Shown here: positions 33,259 to 46,500 of the stretch, one piece after another
Layout of the letters: each line of letters begins with the position of its first letter
Position numbering within the stretch: position 1 is the first letter of the stretch
From: Smallanthus sonchifolius
Taxonomy: Eukaryota > Streptophyta > Magnoliopsida > Asterales > Asteraceae
Direction of reading: 5' to 3'
Length of the DNA: 64,000 nt
NCBI GenBank assembly: GCA_023525975.1
Contig: CM042030.1
Coordinates: 27,398,350 to 27,462,349, forward strand
The notes under the pieces: model-generated
What the model was told of the DNA's origin: nothing
The model's database searches: none
What the model saw: only the letters and a program-made list of their open reading frames with translations
Program-made: the position numbers and the translations under genes

Positions 33259-33615
33259 CCATACCCCTTTCAATCAAAAGTCTCACGAAATCCTTTTATC
33301 ACTCATTTTTCTCTCGGCAAATCTTCCCATTTGAAGTCAAGTTTTAAGGCAAAAATCTACCATAGTTCAGTATTCAAGGATTTTCTCAAAGGTTTTCAGC
33401 AAAGAAATTCGAGATCATCTTCTTCTGTTTCTCTCATCATCTTCATCTCTGTTTTAAGGTAAAAACTCGATACTATCTACATTATTTTCTTTAAAAACCG
33501 TAGCTAAACATACAAAATATTCAAACGCAAGTAAGATAACAAGAAAAGTGTGTCGAATTCAAGATTAAAACATAAAAATATGCAGGACTGATTCTGTCAA
33601 AAAGAAGTCCAGTAA

Positions 33616-33909
33616 TCGAAACTATAGTTTCGATATCAGTTACTCAATCGAAACTAGGAGTTTCGATACCTGTTACTCAATCGAAACTAGGAGTTTCGAT
33701 ACATGTTTACTTAATCGAAACTAGGGGTTTCGATACTAGTTGTTCAATCGAAACTAGGTAGTTTCGATATTCTTCTTGTCAATCGAAACTAGGAAGTTTC
33801 GACAACTGTCATACTCAATCGAAACTAGGTAGTTTCGATACCCAACTACTCAATCGAAACTAGGAAGTTTCGATACTCAATTGCCCAATCGAAACTAGGT
33901 AGTTTCGAT
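33616..33909. repeat. Nine-unit palindrome array in G1 5' LTR
   Basis: Units TCGAAACTANNNAGTTTCGA start at 33616, 33648, 33681, 33715, 33748, 33783, 33819, 33854 and 33889, spaced 32-36 bp. The first unit contains TCGAAACTATAGTTTCGA, identical to the last unit of the element A array although the LTRs are otherwise dissimilar. The variable centre (GGA, GGTA, GGAA) keeps the arms. The copy in the 3' LTR is at 53163-53456. Confidence 0.95.
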
Positions 33910-34135
33910 ACCTGTGTCAGTCCCCTTTTGGGCAGTAACTTGGAACTGTTTTTGTAACGAAACAAGTGTTGAACCACTAAGAGGATATTTTAAACAAAAA
34001 CAACCAGATTTACAAAGTCGGTGAACAATTTGCAATATGAGACGTTCGGTCTTAACACAATTTACCCTTTGGTATTTAGGGTACGAATAGTCAAGTTTGA
34101 CTACAACAAGTATCATTACAAACATACACAAAAAC

Positions 34136-34144
34136 AAGGTGAGT
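34136..34144 (+). promoter_or_regulatory. Putative 5' splice donor in G1 5' LTR
   Basis: ACAAG|GTGAGTTT is a near-perfect plant donor. The candidate acceptor CATTTCGACTTCAG|ACCC ends at 35080, four bases before the gag ATG. The implied 942-bp intron would remove U5 and the PBS. G2 and B have aligned donor-like sequences. Confidence 0.5.
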
Positions 34145-34904
34145 TTCACGGCCCCTTTTTACTGTTTTCAATATTTGGGGGAAGAACATACTTACAACTA
34201 TTTTATGGGATAACAAGAGAATAAGGCACGACTTTTATGTTTACATGAGATGAGAACAACAAGTGAGGCCGCTAAAGTCCCCTGGAACAACGTAGTAACC
34301 ATTAACTGTAGCCTAGGGGTCCTATGAATAGTACTATGGATAGTGACGTCTCCCGGTCATGGTTAGTCGCGCTAACCACAATCTGGAGGATTTATGGCCG
34401 CATAGAATCGGATAACGAAATTAGGGGCGTGTACAATTGTCATGGTTTGGTTACGCCTCATGTATGAACATATTATTTGTATTCCTAGCTAGTTTACAAA
34501 TGGGTCAACAATTCTTATTCTGTTTATCACATACACCTGAAACTATTTACGAACGATTGAATTTTACAAAGAACTATTTGATTAAACCTGTGAACTCACC
34601 AACCTCGTGTTGACAATTTTAAGTATGTTTTTCAGGAAATTGAACGTGATCGCAAGGTTAGCAATGTAGGATACATGCATGCACGATGGATACAACTTTT
34701 GGGGGATTTCTCTTGTATAACTCATTGTAATAGTCATATTTGCGAAATCTTCACTTTTTGTAAACTCAATTTTACATTTTGGAATGTAAAACTTTAAACT
34801 TGTTTATGTATCCATTTATCATGTATGTGTTTGCGGTAATCATATGCTTTGGAAACCATGAACGTCGCGCCTCGCGTTTCCCCCTTGGCGGGGTGTGACA
34901 GACT

Positions 34905-34917
34905 TGGTATCAGAGCC
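34905..34917 (+). promoter_or_regulatory. G1 primer-binding site
   Basis: TGGTATCAGAGCC, complementary to initiator tRNA-Met, four bases after the LTR end. Confidence 0.92.
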
Positions 34918-35084
34918 ATTGATTATAGCGAACTAGGAGTCTAAAATCGAACCTAGTCTATAATCTAAATGACTCACTGAGACGTTTTCCATTGCATATG
35001 CATTTCATAACTTATCATCATAATGTACGGATATCGTAGACACTAAATATCGTCACACACTAACCCCATTTCGACTTCAGACCC

Positions 35085-38000
35085 ATGGCACCCAAAAGAA
35101 GGACAGCGCGTGACACTACTGGTGAAAACAACACGACGATTTCTGCAGAAGTTGAGCAACTCATATCACAACGTGTAGCCGCCGCCTTGGAGCAGTACGA
35201 AGCCAATCGGAATAACGGTGGAGGAAATGGTAGTGGTAGCGGAGGAGGTGTAGGAGGCAGTGGTACTACTGGAGGTAATAGGATGTGTAAACACCTCTGT
35301 AACACAGTCGCGATCTAAGATAACAACATTATTAAAATATTGACTTGTGACCCTACAGATGCTTCGAACAAGAAGTGCACTTATAAGGCCTTTCTATCCT
35401 GCAACCCTCGCAACTTCAATGGCACCGAGGGTGCAGTAGGCCTGATGAGGTGGATTGAGAAGATGGAATCTGTAATTGATATTAGTGAATGCACAGCTGA
35501 CTGTATGGTGAAATATGCCACTTGCACACTTGCTGACAAAGCATTAACCTGGTGGAATTCTCAGATGAAAACCTTGGGAAGGCAGACTGCCTACCAGCTA
35601 TCTTGGGATGATCTAAAAGCCATGATGATCGAGGAGTACTGTCCTCGAAATGAGTTGCAAAAGATCGAATCTGAAATGTGGAATTTACAAATGATGGGAG
35701 ATGATGTGGCTGGTTACACTGACCGATTCAATGAATTAGCAAGTTTGGTTCCACACATGGTCACCCCAGAATACAAGAAGGTTGAAAGATACTTGTGGGG
35801 TCTCGCACCTCAAATCCGAAGCATGGTGACTTCATCGAACCCCATGGATGCCAAGAGCGCTATAACTCTAGCATTCAAGCTAAGGGATAATGCTGTGCGT
35901 GATGGTTTGTTTGAGAAGAAGGAGACCGAGGAAGGAAGGTCTGGGGAAAAGAGGAAATGGTTTGGAAAAACCAGTAATCAAAACAAGAATCAAGCTTACA
36001 AGAGACCTGAAACTATGAAAGCTTATGCTGTCAACACTATGGAACAAAAAGGATATCTGGGAACTCTACCGAAGTGTGACAAATGTGGGTATCATCACAG
36101 TGGAAGGTGTACCCAATGTGGAAAGTGTAAAAAACATGGGCATCTAGCCCATAACTGTTGGAACAATGCGAACTCTAATAAGATCAATCAAGTAGCAGGA
36201 AAGGTCAACCCAGGAGCAGAAAGGATGAATCAGGGATGCTTTGAGTGTGGAGATCCAAAGCACTTTAGAAAAGACTGTCCAAAGTTGAAGAACCGAAACG
36301 ACAATCAGGCCCGTGGAAGAGCGTTTGTGATGGGGGCTGGTGACGCACGACAAGATCCAAACATCGTCACTGGTACGTTCCTGATAAATAATCACTATGC
36401 CTCTATACTTTTTGATACGGGTGCTGATATGAGTTTTGTGTCAAATGACTTTAAGTCCCGACTCGGTATTAAGCCCAACAAACTAGACCAAAATTATTCA
36501 ATTGAATTAGCAAACGGGAAATTAATTAAAACCGAAGAAGTCATTCAGGATTGTACCTTATGTTTTAAGAACCACACATTTAGTATAGACCTACTACCTG
36601 TTGACTTGGGAAGTTTTGACGTTGTTATTGGTTTGGATTGGTTGTCAAAGAATCACGCCGAGATTGTTTGTTTTGAGAAGATTGTTCATATTCCTCTCCC
36701 GAACGGAGAAGTTCTTTCGGTTCAAGGTGAAAAAAGTGGAGTGACATTGAGGATGATAAACTGCATGAAAGCTCATAAGTACCTACGTAAAGGCTATTGC
36801 GTGTTCCTGGCTCACGTCGTCGAGAAGAAACCCGAGGAACGTCGACTTGAAGACATACCAATCGTTAAAGATTACCCCGAAGTTCTTCCTGAAGACTTAC
36901 CTGGATTACCACCACCGAGGCAAGTCGAATTCCGAATCGACTTGGTACCAGGAGCCGCACCGGTTGCGCGGTCACTGTATCGATTAGCACCTTCTGAGAT
37001 GCAGGAATTATCAAATCAACTCCAGGAGTTGCTTGATAAAGGTTTCATAAGACCGAGTTTCTCACCTTGGGGAGCTCCGGTCCAATTCGTAAAGAAAAAG
37101 GATGGAACCTTTAGGATGTGTATTGATTACCGAGAATTAAACAAGCTGACGATCAAAAACCGGTATCCTCTTCCTCGAATAGATGATTTGTTTGATCAAC
37201 TTCAAGGTTCCAGCTTCTATTCTAAAATTGATCTACGATCAGGGTATCATCAACTGAAAATTCAGGAAGAAGATATACCAAAAACGGCTTTTAGGACTCG
37301 TTACGGTCACTACGAGTTCCTAGTTATGCCATTTGGTTTGACGAACGCACCAGCTGTTTTCATGGATCTCATGAACCACGTGTGCAAGCCGTACTTGGAT
37401 AAATTCGTGATTGTGTTTATTGATGACATATTGATATATTCACGAACCAAGGAGGAACATGAACATCATTTGAAATTAATCTTAGAACTACTCAGGAACG
37501 AGAAACTTTACGCTAAATTCTCTAAGTGTGAGTTTTGGATCCGAGAAGTGCATTTTCTTGGACATGTCATCAACAAGGAAGGAATTCACGTTGATCCATC
37601 TAAAATAGAAGCGATCAAAAACTGGGAAGCACCAAAGACTCCGACAGAAGTACGTCAATTTTTGGGCTTGGCAGGCTACTACAGACGATTCATTGAGAAT
37701 TTTTCAAAAATAGCCCTGCCTTTAACCACATTAACCCAGAAAGAAAAGAAGTTTGATTGGAGTGACAAGCAAGAGTCAGCTTTCCAATTACTAAAGTAGA
37801 AGCTGTGTAGTGCACCGATCTTATCCCTTCCTGAGGGAATCGACAATTTTGTCGTATACTGCGATGCATCACACCAGGGACTTGGTTGTGTGCTAATGCA
37901 AAGAGACAAAGTCATCGCATATGCCTCACGACAACTAAAAGTGCACGAAAAGAATTATACGACCCATGACTTGGAGTTGGGCGCAGTTGTGTTTGCACTC

Positions 38001-39703
38001 AAGATTTAGAGACATTATCTTTACGGTACAAGATGCACTATCTTTACTGACCACAAGAGTCTTCAACATATCTTCGATCAAAAGGAACTTAACATGAGAC
38101 AACGTTGTTGGGTAGAACTACTAAACGACTATGATTGTGATATCAAGTTCCATCCCGGAAAAGCCAATGTCGTAGCAGACGCCTTAAGTCGCAAGGAACG
38201 AGTTAAAACTCTTCGTGTTCGTGCCCTATAGTTAACAATTCAAACGAGTCTTACTACTCAAATCCGAATGGCACAACACGAAGCACTTAAGGAAAAGAAC
38301 ATCCAAAATGAAGCACTACGTGGAATGATCAAACAATTGGAGTCTAAGTCAGATGACACGTTTTACTTCATGGACAGAATCTGGGTGCCGAGTAACGGTA
38401 ACTTACGTGGGTTGATTATGGATGAAGCCCACAAGTCCAGGTACTCCATTCACCCAGGATCAGATAAGATGTATAAGGATCTAAAAGAATTTTATTGGTG
38501 GCCCAATATGAAAGGAGATATTGCCACATATGTCAGTAAATGGTTAACGTGTTCAAAAGCAAAAGCAGAACATCAGAAACCGTCTGGCTTGTTACAACAA
38601 CCCGAAATTCCCCAATGGAAATGGGAACAGATTTCTATGGATTTCATCTCGAAATTACCCAAGACGTCTAGTGGTTATGATACCATATGGGAAATTGTCG
38701 ACCGTTTAACGAAATCTGCTCACTTTCTGCCAATTAAAGAAACCGACAAGACAGAGAAACTTACAAGACTCTACATTAAAGAAATTGTGGCAAGACACTG
38801 AGTGCCAGTTTCTATTATCTCTGATAGGGATAGCCGTTTCGTGTCAAGGATTTGGAAGTCGTTACAAGAAGCCTTAGGCACGCGCCTAGACATGAGCACA
38901 GCCTACCATCCACAAACGGACGGTCAAAGTGAAAGGACTATCCAAACATTAGAAGATATGCTCCGTGCGTGTGTAATTGATTTCGGAGGAAATTGGGATA
39001 CTCATTACCGTTGGCGGAGTTTTCCTATAATAACAGCTACCACACGAGCATTAAGGTAGCTCCGTTTGAAGCTTTATATGGTCGTAAATGCCGCTCACCG
39101 TTGTTTTGGACGGAAGTTGGTGAAAAACATTTGACAGGCCCTGAGATTGTCCAGGAAACCACTGATAAGATCTTCAAAATTAAGGACCGTCTGAAAGCGG
39201 CCCGAGACAGACAGAAGAGTTATGCTGATAACAGACGAAAACCATTAGAATTTCAAATTGGTGACCGAGTAATGTTAAAAGTCTCACCATGGAAAGGCGT
39301 TGCAAGGTTTGGTAACCGTGGTAAGCTCAACCCTAGATACGTTGGACCTTTTGAAATACTGGCTAGAGTTGGCCCTGTAGCTTACAAGCTCAAACTACCA
39401 CAAGAACTAAGCAACGTACACGATACGTTTCATGTATCAAATCTCAAGAAGTGTTTATCAGACGAGACGTTAATTATACCACCTGATGAGATTCACATAG
39501 ACGACAGGTTGCATTTCATCGAGGAACCGATTGAGATTTCAGATTGGAAAGTTCAAAAGCTGAGACGTAGTCGAATCAAACTGGTTAAAGTACGTTGGAA
39601 CTCAAAACGTGGTCCTGAGTATACATGGGAACGAGAAGATCAAATGAAGATGAAATACCCCTCCTTGTTTAAGGATACACCAATTCAAGAAGACACGAAT
39701 TGA
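35085..39703 (+). pseudogene. G1 Gag-Pol, broken by four pol lesions and others
   Basis: Tekay-type gag-pol. It starts MAPKRRTARDTT with a Gly-rich stretch; an in-frame TAA at 35316 is followed by Gag (KCTYKAFLSCNPRNF...), zinc knuckles CDKCGYHHSGRC, CGKCKKHGHLAHNC and CFECGDPKHFRKDC, protease FDTGADMSFVS, RT with FIDDILIYS (about 37415), RNase H, integrase (HPGSDKMYKDLKEFYWWPNM, catalytic VDRLTKSAHF, ISDRDSRFVS) and a chromodomain-like end. Stops at TAG 37797, TAG 38007, TAG 38229 and TGA 38799 interrupt RT-RNase H-integrase. A one-base loss near 39005 shifts the integrase frame, after which 38993-39703 is open to the end. Not functional. Confidence 0.92.
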
Positions 39704-39724
39704 ATTTCGGGACGAAATTCTTTT

Positions 39725-39737
39725 AACATGGGGAGAA
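39725..39737 (+). promoter_or_regulatory. G1 polypurine tract
   Basis: AACATGGGGAGAA directly before the 3' LTR at 39738, preceded by the conserved GGGACGAAATTC. Confidence 0.85.
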
Positions 39738-40378
39738 TGTGACACCCGACATTTCAGGTCAATATCCGTACATGTATTAAACAAGTTTACATTATAATTA
39801 TTTTTGGTGATTTAATTAACTTCACAAACAAGGACATTAAGGTCTAACAAAAACCGAACATTGTCTCATTTCACATTTTGGTAATTCTAAGAGTTACCGG
39901 TTCACGTGTCATATAAACCGACTAAATACGAACGTTAGTGGTTAAATTAAATAACCAGAAAAATATATATACATATATATTACATAAACTTTACGTTGGT
40001 CAATAACTTATTTTTAGACTAAAACATACGGTATACGTAAAAATAAAATAACGAACCCTTTCGAAGACGTTACCACGTATCGTCACCTTTAAGTACTCAT
40101 ACCTACAAATAATCGCCTCAACGAATTATACAATCCAAGATTTAAATATTTTCATCAACAAGCCATAAACTTGCTAAATTTACAATACCGTGAAGAATCT
40201 AAACCAAATTAAATTACCCCTTTAAAAACTCTAAATGATATTAAGATACACTTAAAACTAATTGTTTGATTAATTAACCCAAACCAACCCACTACTTTGA
40301 CTTTCTCGGCCGAAGCCAGAGAAAACCCTCCCATTCTCACGTCCCATTTACCATACTTTCAAATTGACCGATACCATA
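39738..40378 (+). repeat. G1 3' LTR, first part
   Basis: Matches 32594-33235 with about eight mismatches. Interrupted after CCATA by G2. It holds no gene. Confidence 0.93.
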
Positions 40379-43300
40379 TGTCACATCCCAAGACAACGAA
40401 TTGCAGCGGAAATGTTTATGAAAGCATGGTGGTAACATAAGTTGGAGCCCATAATATAGTAGCAAACACTTTTATTTATAAATTAGGGAAAATAAGTCTT
40501 ACATAAGATAAAATTAAGTTTGAACATAAGTTTAATGATCCGATACAAGGCGGATCATATTACAAAAGATAGTCCCATATGAATTTCCCATGAGAAGCGT
40601 TTGCCAAATGCCCATTTTTCATGACCGCGCGTTCTTGCATCTATCTTCCTGAAAAACATGCTTAAAAACATCAACAAAAAGTTGAGCGAGTTTCACAGGT
40701 GTAAATAATTACTAACCGAAACATCATGCAACTTTTGACTAACATGTGATAAGTTGTAAGCTTGCAAGGGATACAACAAGATGATAGTACCTAGAGCTTA
40801 TAATCAAACCGAGACACGAAATATACAATATGTCCCCACAAAACCTTTCAAAATATACTCTCTCGTACAAACGACCGATTAGCGCTACTAATCACGAGAG
40901 TGGGTGGTCATACCCAAATAGATCTATCAATATACCCTGTGGCCCATAAGAGGCTAATGATTATAACGGCAGGGCTATTCATGAACGATTTACACGAATA
41001 TATATATACACATATATAAATGCCCTTACTCGAGACAATCACACAAACACATAAGTAAGTCAAGTATTATGATAAACGAACGAAAGCATGTTCTTCCCCC
41101 ATATTTTATAAACGATTAAGATAATTCAAAAAGGGGTCGTGGAAACTCACCTTGAGCAAGGAACAATTGAAATTGACAAGTACTAGCAACTACGCCCACG
41201 AGCGCCGGTCGGACCTAATGGTGCCCTAAATAAGATAGACATTTTAATAATTGAACTCAAGTCTTACAAGTAAGTTGTTCATACAACCTACTAGACTTAT
41301 AATATTTTTAAGAAAATATTTATTTACGAGAACCGTTGGTGACTTCGACACTCGGTTAAGACTTTATGAAAAATGATGGATTACGCACCCTTAGATAAAA
41401 TGCTAATCAACGATCAAAAGGTGAAATTATAACCAAATAGCACATAAAAAAACATTCATACTTATGTACATAAGTCCTAGATCATATGTGGACATACTCA
41501 AATCATACTACTTGCATATGCACATTATTTAAGTGAAACGGTCAATTAGTCAAATTCTCAATTTACCAATATTAGGGACCACATATCATCTCATAACATG
41601 AAATCATAATTGTCAAACCATGTTTCATGAATCAAAACAATCTTTCATCACATTAGCATCAATGTACCTAAAACATGGCAATTTCTACGCATACGAGGTA
41701 ATCGAATAGTCAAATAATGCATATAGAAACATGTTAATGACGTTAATCAATTTATAACATAAATGCTGTAAATAATCCATAAAATATGACCAAACTTTCT
41801 GGTCAAAATTATATTGATAGAACACTTATTTTTCATACAAAAAATAGTCTATTTTTATGACTAGTTTACCGTAAAACCTAACGAAATGCATCCAAACACC
41901 AAGATTCATACATATAACTAAAAATATAAGTTTTAAACATGAAATATCATCAAGTTACTGCCATAGCTCCAGATTTTTAACAATTTCCTTTTTATGGCAT
42001 AAATTCACCGTTTTAGCGTACTTTTAAGCATCATAAGCTAGTCCACTATTTGGCCAATCATCCCAACACATGATATACTTTTAGAACAGATTATTATAGC
42101 CAAAATACATCACATTTATCATATTATTTTCAGATTTCAATAATCCTTTTAATCCTTGCTCAAAACCCAAATTTAAACATGCATTTTAATGACAATTTTA
42201 AGCAATAAACACCTAAATCAACAAATCAATGATCCGTCCATAATCTATCATGATTTTATACAATAACATAGCCTAATTTACTATTTGAAACTAACCATAA
42301 TAAACATTTGTTTTGCATGCCAAGATCAAGTCATAAATCATAACATTTTACAAGATATGAACAAATACATATATACATATATACACGACACACATACACA
42401 CCCATAAACATTTCAAAACCTTCAATAATAAGCCATAATTTACTGATTTAAAACTTTATAAAAAGTTCCTCTTAGTTGGTGGTGAACAATCACTTGTAAG
42501 TGTCAAATTCGGTAAAAATAAGTAAAGGAATGGATGGGGTTCTCTTACCACTTAAGTAAATCAAGGGAAGCACTATAAATGTAGGTGAAAAGAGAGTATT
42601 TTCTGCTAAAAATTCAGCTCCAAGAGACTCCAAGACTCAAAACACCATAAAAACTTCAAGAATAGTTAAGAACTTTGGGAGAAAATGCTTAGAGATGGTG
42701 TGGAGATTTGTTGCAAGAGTTGAAGGGTATAAATAGGGGGAGGGGGGCTGGTTTTCGAACTCAAGAGGGAGGGAGAGAGGGGAGTTGGTCCAATGGGTGT
42801 TCATGCAAAGAAATGATGAGGATTTGGTGTGTAAGATTGGTTTTAAGCAAATGTGTAATCTTGGGTAAAATAATTAGATTAGATTTGATTATTTGTGGTT
42901 GGTGGGACCCACATTTTTCAGAAGATTTTTAAAGGGGAAGGGCTTCTAGAAGACCATTTTTATAAAAATCCCAATAAGTAGGTAATTCTTTGTATAAAAA
43001 CCAACCTTTTATAAAAATAAACCATTTTAAGCATGGTTTCTCACCAAATAAAAATTATATAAATTAACTACTAATTTTTCTCTATCATAATTGATAAAGA
43101 TCATAATTTTTACTAAAAGTGAATTTTTAACACTTCCTGTGCGCCAAACGGTTAAAATACCGGTAAAACGCGATAAAAATTACCAAATGCAACAATTAAT
43201 AAGTAGCACATAATTTTCACATATAATCCACCAATTTAATTTTTATTCAAGTAATTTTTGACACAAACGGATATTTTTATCTTACCGGGTCGTTACCGGC

Positions 43301-43498
43301 TCGTATTACGGGCATTTTACCGATACGCGGTACCGAAATTTCCGAAATTTCACGAAATGCCAATTATTGTAAACAAAGGGCTTTGCTAGACTTTATAATA
43401 TCCTAATTGACTAAAATTAAGTCTAAGATGCGTATAATTAATTTACGATGCGTATAAGGGCTTAACGGTAATTAACCTTAAAATCGTCGAATGTCACA
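40379..43498 (-). repeat. G2 3' LTR (3120 bp)
   Basis: Plus strand TGTCACATCCCAAG...GTCGAATGTCACA. AT-rich, no supported gene; the ORF at 42708-42932 is LTR sequence. It holds the donor-like block at 41150 (minus strand CAAG|GTGAGTTTCC followed by ACGACCCCTTTTT). I see no 33-bp palindrome array, unlike A, G1 and G4. Confidence 0.94.
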
Positions 43499-43515
43499 GC
43501 CTTCCCTCCTTTAAG
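43499..43515 (-). promoter_or_regulatory. G2 polypurine tract
   Basis: Minus strand CTTAAAGGAGGGAAGGC directly before the 3' LTR. It is preceded by the conserved GGGACGAAATTTC; a 30-base segment (TCGAAATTTTCAACTATACA...) is repeated in tandem at about 43530-43600. Confidence 0.82.
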
Positions 43516-43576
43516 AAATTTCGTCCCGAAATTTTCAACTATACAGTTTGGTTATGAACAGACTCGAAATTTTCAA

Positions 43577-46500
43577 CTATACAGTTTGGTTACGAACAGA
43601 CTTGAACAAATGCGGGTACTTCTGCCTCATCTCATTTTCACGTTCCCACGTAAACTCGGGACCACGCTTCGAATTCCACCGTACTTTTACCAACTTGATG
43701 CAACTACGTTTCAACTTGTGAACAATCCAATCCGTGATTTCCACGGGTTCATCACGAATATGAAGTTTGTCATCGACATGAACTTCATTAGGAGGTATCA
43801 TGAGTGTCTCGTCGGCTAGACACTTTTTCAGATTGGAAACATGAAACACGTTGTGCACTCCGCTTAATTCTTGCGGCAACTCGAGTCGGTAAGCAACTGG
43901 GCCAATGCGAGCAATAATCTTATAAGGACCGATATATCGGGGGCTAAGCTTATCATGCTTACCAAACCTAACAACCCCCTTCCAAGGAGAGTCTTTCAAC
44001 ATAACTTTATCTCCTATCCGGAATTCTAACGTCTTTCTTCTTCTATCGGCATACTTCTTTTGCCTATCCAAAGCGACTTTCAACCGATCTCGGATCTTAA
44101 AAACCTTATCAGTAGTCTCTTGGATAAGTGCAGGTCCAGTTAATTGCTTATCTCCAACTTCTGCCCAACAAAGTGGGGAACGACATTTTCTACCATACAA
44201 AGCTTCAAACGGAGCGGCCTTCAAGCTGGTTTGGTAGCTGTTATTGTAGGAAAACTCAGCCAACGGTAGATGAGTATCCCAACTTCCACCAAAATCAATT
44301 ACACAGGCTCGAAGCATGTCTTCTAAAATTTGGATGATCCTTTCACTTTGGCCATCACTCTACGGATGATAAGCTGTGCTCATATCCAGGCGAGTACCTA
44401 AGGCCTCTTGTAGGGCTTTCCAAAACCTTGACGTAAATCGGCTATCTCTATCTGAAATGATCGATAATGGCACACCATGCCTAGCCACTACTTCTTTAAT
44501 ATAAATGTTGGATAATTTCTTCATACGATAGGATCCTTTAATGGGTAGGAAATGAGCTGATTTCGTCAAACGATCCACAATTACCCAAATGGCATCATAG
44601 CCACTACGAGTGCGGGGTAACTTGGTGATGAAATCCATGGCAATACGATCCCATTTCCACTGCGGAATCACAGGTTGTTGAAGAAGTCCAGACGGTTTTT
44701 GGTGCTCAGCTTTGATTTTCGCGCAAGTCAAACATTTACCAACATATGTAGCAATGTCACCCTTCATGTTTGGCCACCAATAGTGCTCTTTGAGATCCTT
44801 ATACATCTTATCCGATCCTAGATGAATCGAATACCTGGATTTATGTGCTTCGTCCATAACCAATTTACATAGGTTCCCAATAAGGGGTACCCATACTCTA
44901 TCCATAAAGTACAAGGTATCATCAGACTTGGGCACTAATTCTCTAGCAATACCACGGAGATTCTCATTCTTCAAATTTTCTTCCTTCAAAGCTTCATGTT
45001 GTACATCACAAATTTGTGCTGCGAGGTTTGGATGAATGGTCAGCCCCAGTGCACGCACCCGTAAAGGCTTAACTCGCTCTTTCCTACTCAAAGCATCGGC
45101 AACGACATTAGCCTTGCCTGGGTGATAACGGATATCACAATCGTAGTCATTGAGCAATTCCACCCAACGTCTCTGCCTCATATTCAACTCCTTTTGATCA
45201 AAGATGTGCTGGAGACTTTTGTGATCGGTAAATATTGTGCATTTAGTACCATAAAGGTAATGCCTCCAAATCTTAAGTGCGAACACTACGTCACCTAATT
45301 CCAAATCATGAGTTACGTAATTCTGTTCGTGCACTTTTAGCTGGCGCGAAGCATAAGCTATAACTTTTCCATTCTGCATCACAACACATCCGAGTCCTTG
45401 TCGTGAGGCATCACAGTATACTACAAAACCATCCGTCCCTTCAGGAAGAGACACGATAGGGGCACTGCATAACTTTTGTTTCAGCAACTGAAAGGCTGTT
45501 TCTTGTTTTTCACTCCAAACGAATTCCTTTTCCTTTTGCGTCAATAGCATCATAGGCTGTGCTATTTTGGAAAAATTCTCAATGAACTTTCGGTAATAAC
45601 CTGCCAAACCTAGGAATTGTCGAACCTCAGTTGGACTTTTAGGCGCTTCCCAATTCTTAATTGCCTCAATCTTTGCTGGATCCACATGAATACCCTTCTC
45701 ATTGATCACGTGTCCAAGAAAATAAACTTCTCGGACCCAGAACTCACACTTTGAGAACTTTGCATAGAGCTTCTCATTCCTTAGCAACTCCAAAATCAGC
45801 TTCAAATGTTGCTCATGCTCCTCTTTTGTTTGCGAATAGATGAGTATGTCATCAATGAATACTATAACGAATTTGTCTAAGTACGGGCGACACACCCTAT
45901 TCATGAGATCCATGAATACAGCAGGGGCATTGGTCAACCCAAAGGGCATGACCAAAAATTCATATTGACCATACCGTGTTCGGAACGCAGTCTTCGGAAC
46001 ATCTTCATCAATGATTCTCAATTGATGGTAACCAGAACGCAAATCAATCTTCGAGTAATAACTCGAACCTTGTAGATGGTCGAACAAGTCATCAATCCTT
46101 GGCAAAGGATACCGATTTTTGACAGTAAGTTTATTCAACTCTCTATAGTCGATACACATCCTCATTGATCCGTCCTTCTTTTTCACAAATAAAACCGGCG
46201 CTCCCCAGGGCGAGAAACTCGGTCTTATGAAGACTTTGTCCAACAATTCTTGCAATTGCTTGGATAACTCCTGCATTTCGGACGGCGCCAAACGATAAGG
46301 AGATCGAGCAAATGGGGCGGCTCCTGGCACTAGATCTATTTTAAACTCAACTTATCTTTGCGACGGCAAACCAGGCAATTCCTCGGGGAACACTTCCGGA
46401 TAATCACGGACTATCGGGATTTCTTCAAGCTTCTTTTCTTCCATTCTAGTGTCAACCACGTGAGCTAAGAATGCCGGATATCCCTTTTGCAAATACTTGT

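Larger units (their letters stand above)
32594..34900 (+). repeat. G1 5' LTR (2307 bp)
   Basis: Starts TGTGACACCCGACATTTC and ends GGCGGGGTGTGACA. Contains in order a TATA-like box TATAAA (33253-33258), a nine-unit palindrome array (33616-33909), a donor-like AAG|GTGAGT (34139) followed by TTCACGGCCCCTTTTT, and U5. No coding gene is supported. Confidence 0.93.

Noticed and set aside
33616..33909. CRISPR-like array of regularly spaced palindromic repeats
   Set aside because: Plant nuclear DNA, 12-17 bp gaps, present in both LTRs of the element, no cas genes.
34021..34224. Small ORFs on both strands in G1 LTR (also at 53442-53801)
   Set aside because: LTR sequence without domains; present only because both LTR copies are similar.
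42708..42932. 74-codon ORF in G2 LTR
   Set aside because: LTR sequence; not kept at the same length in the other LTR copy.
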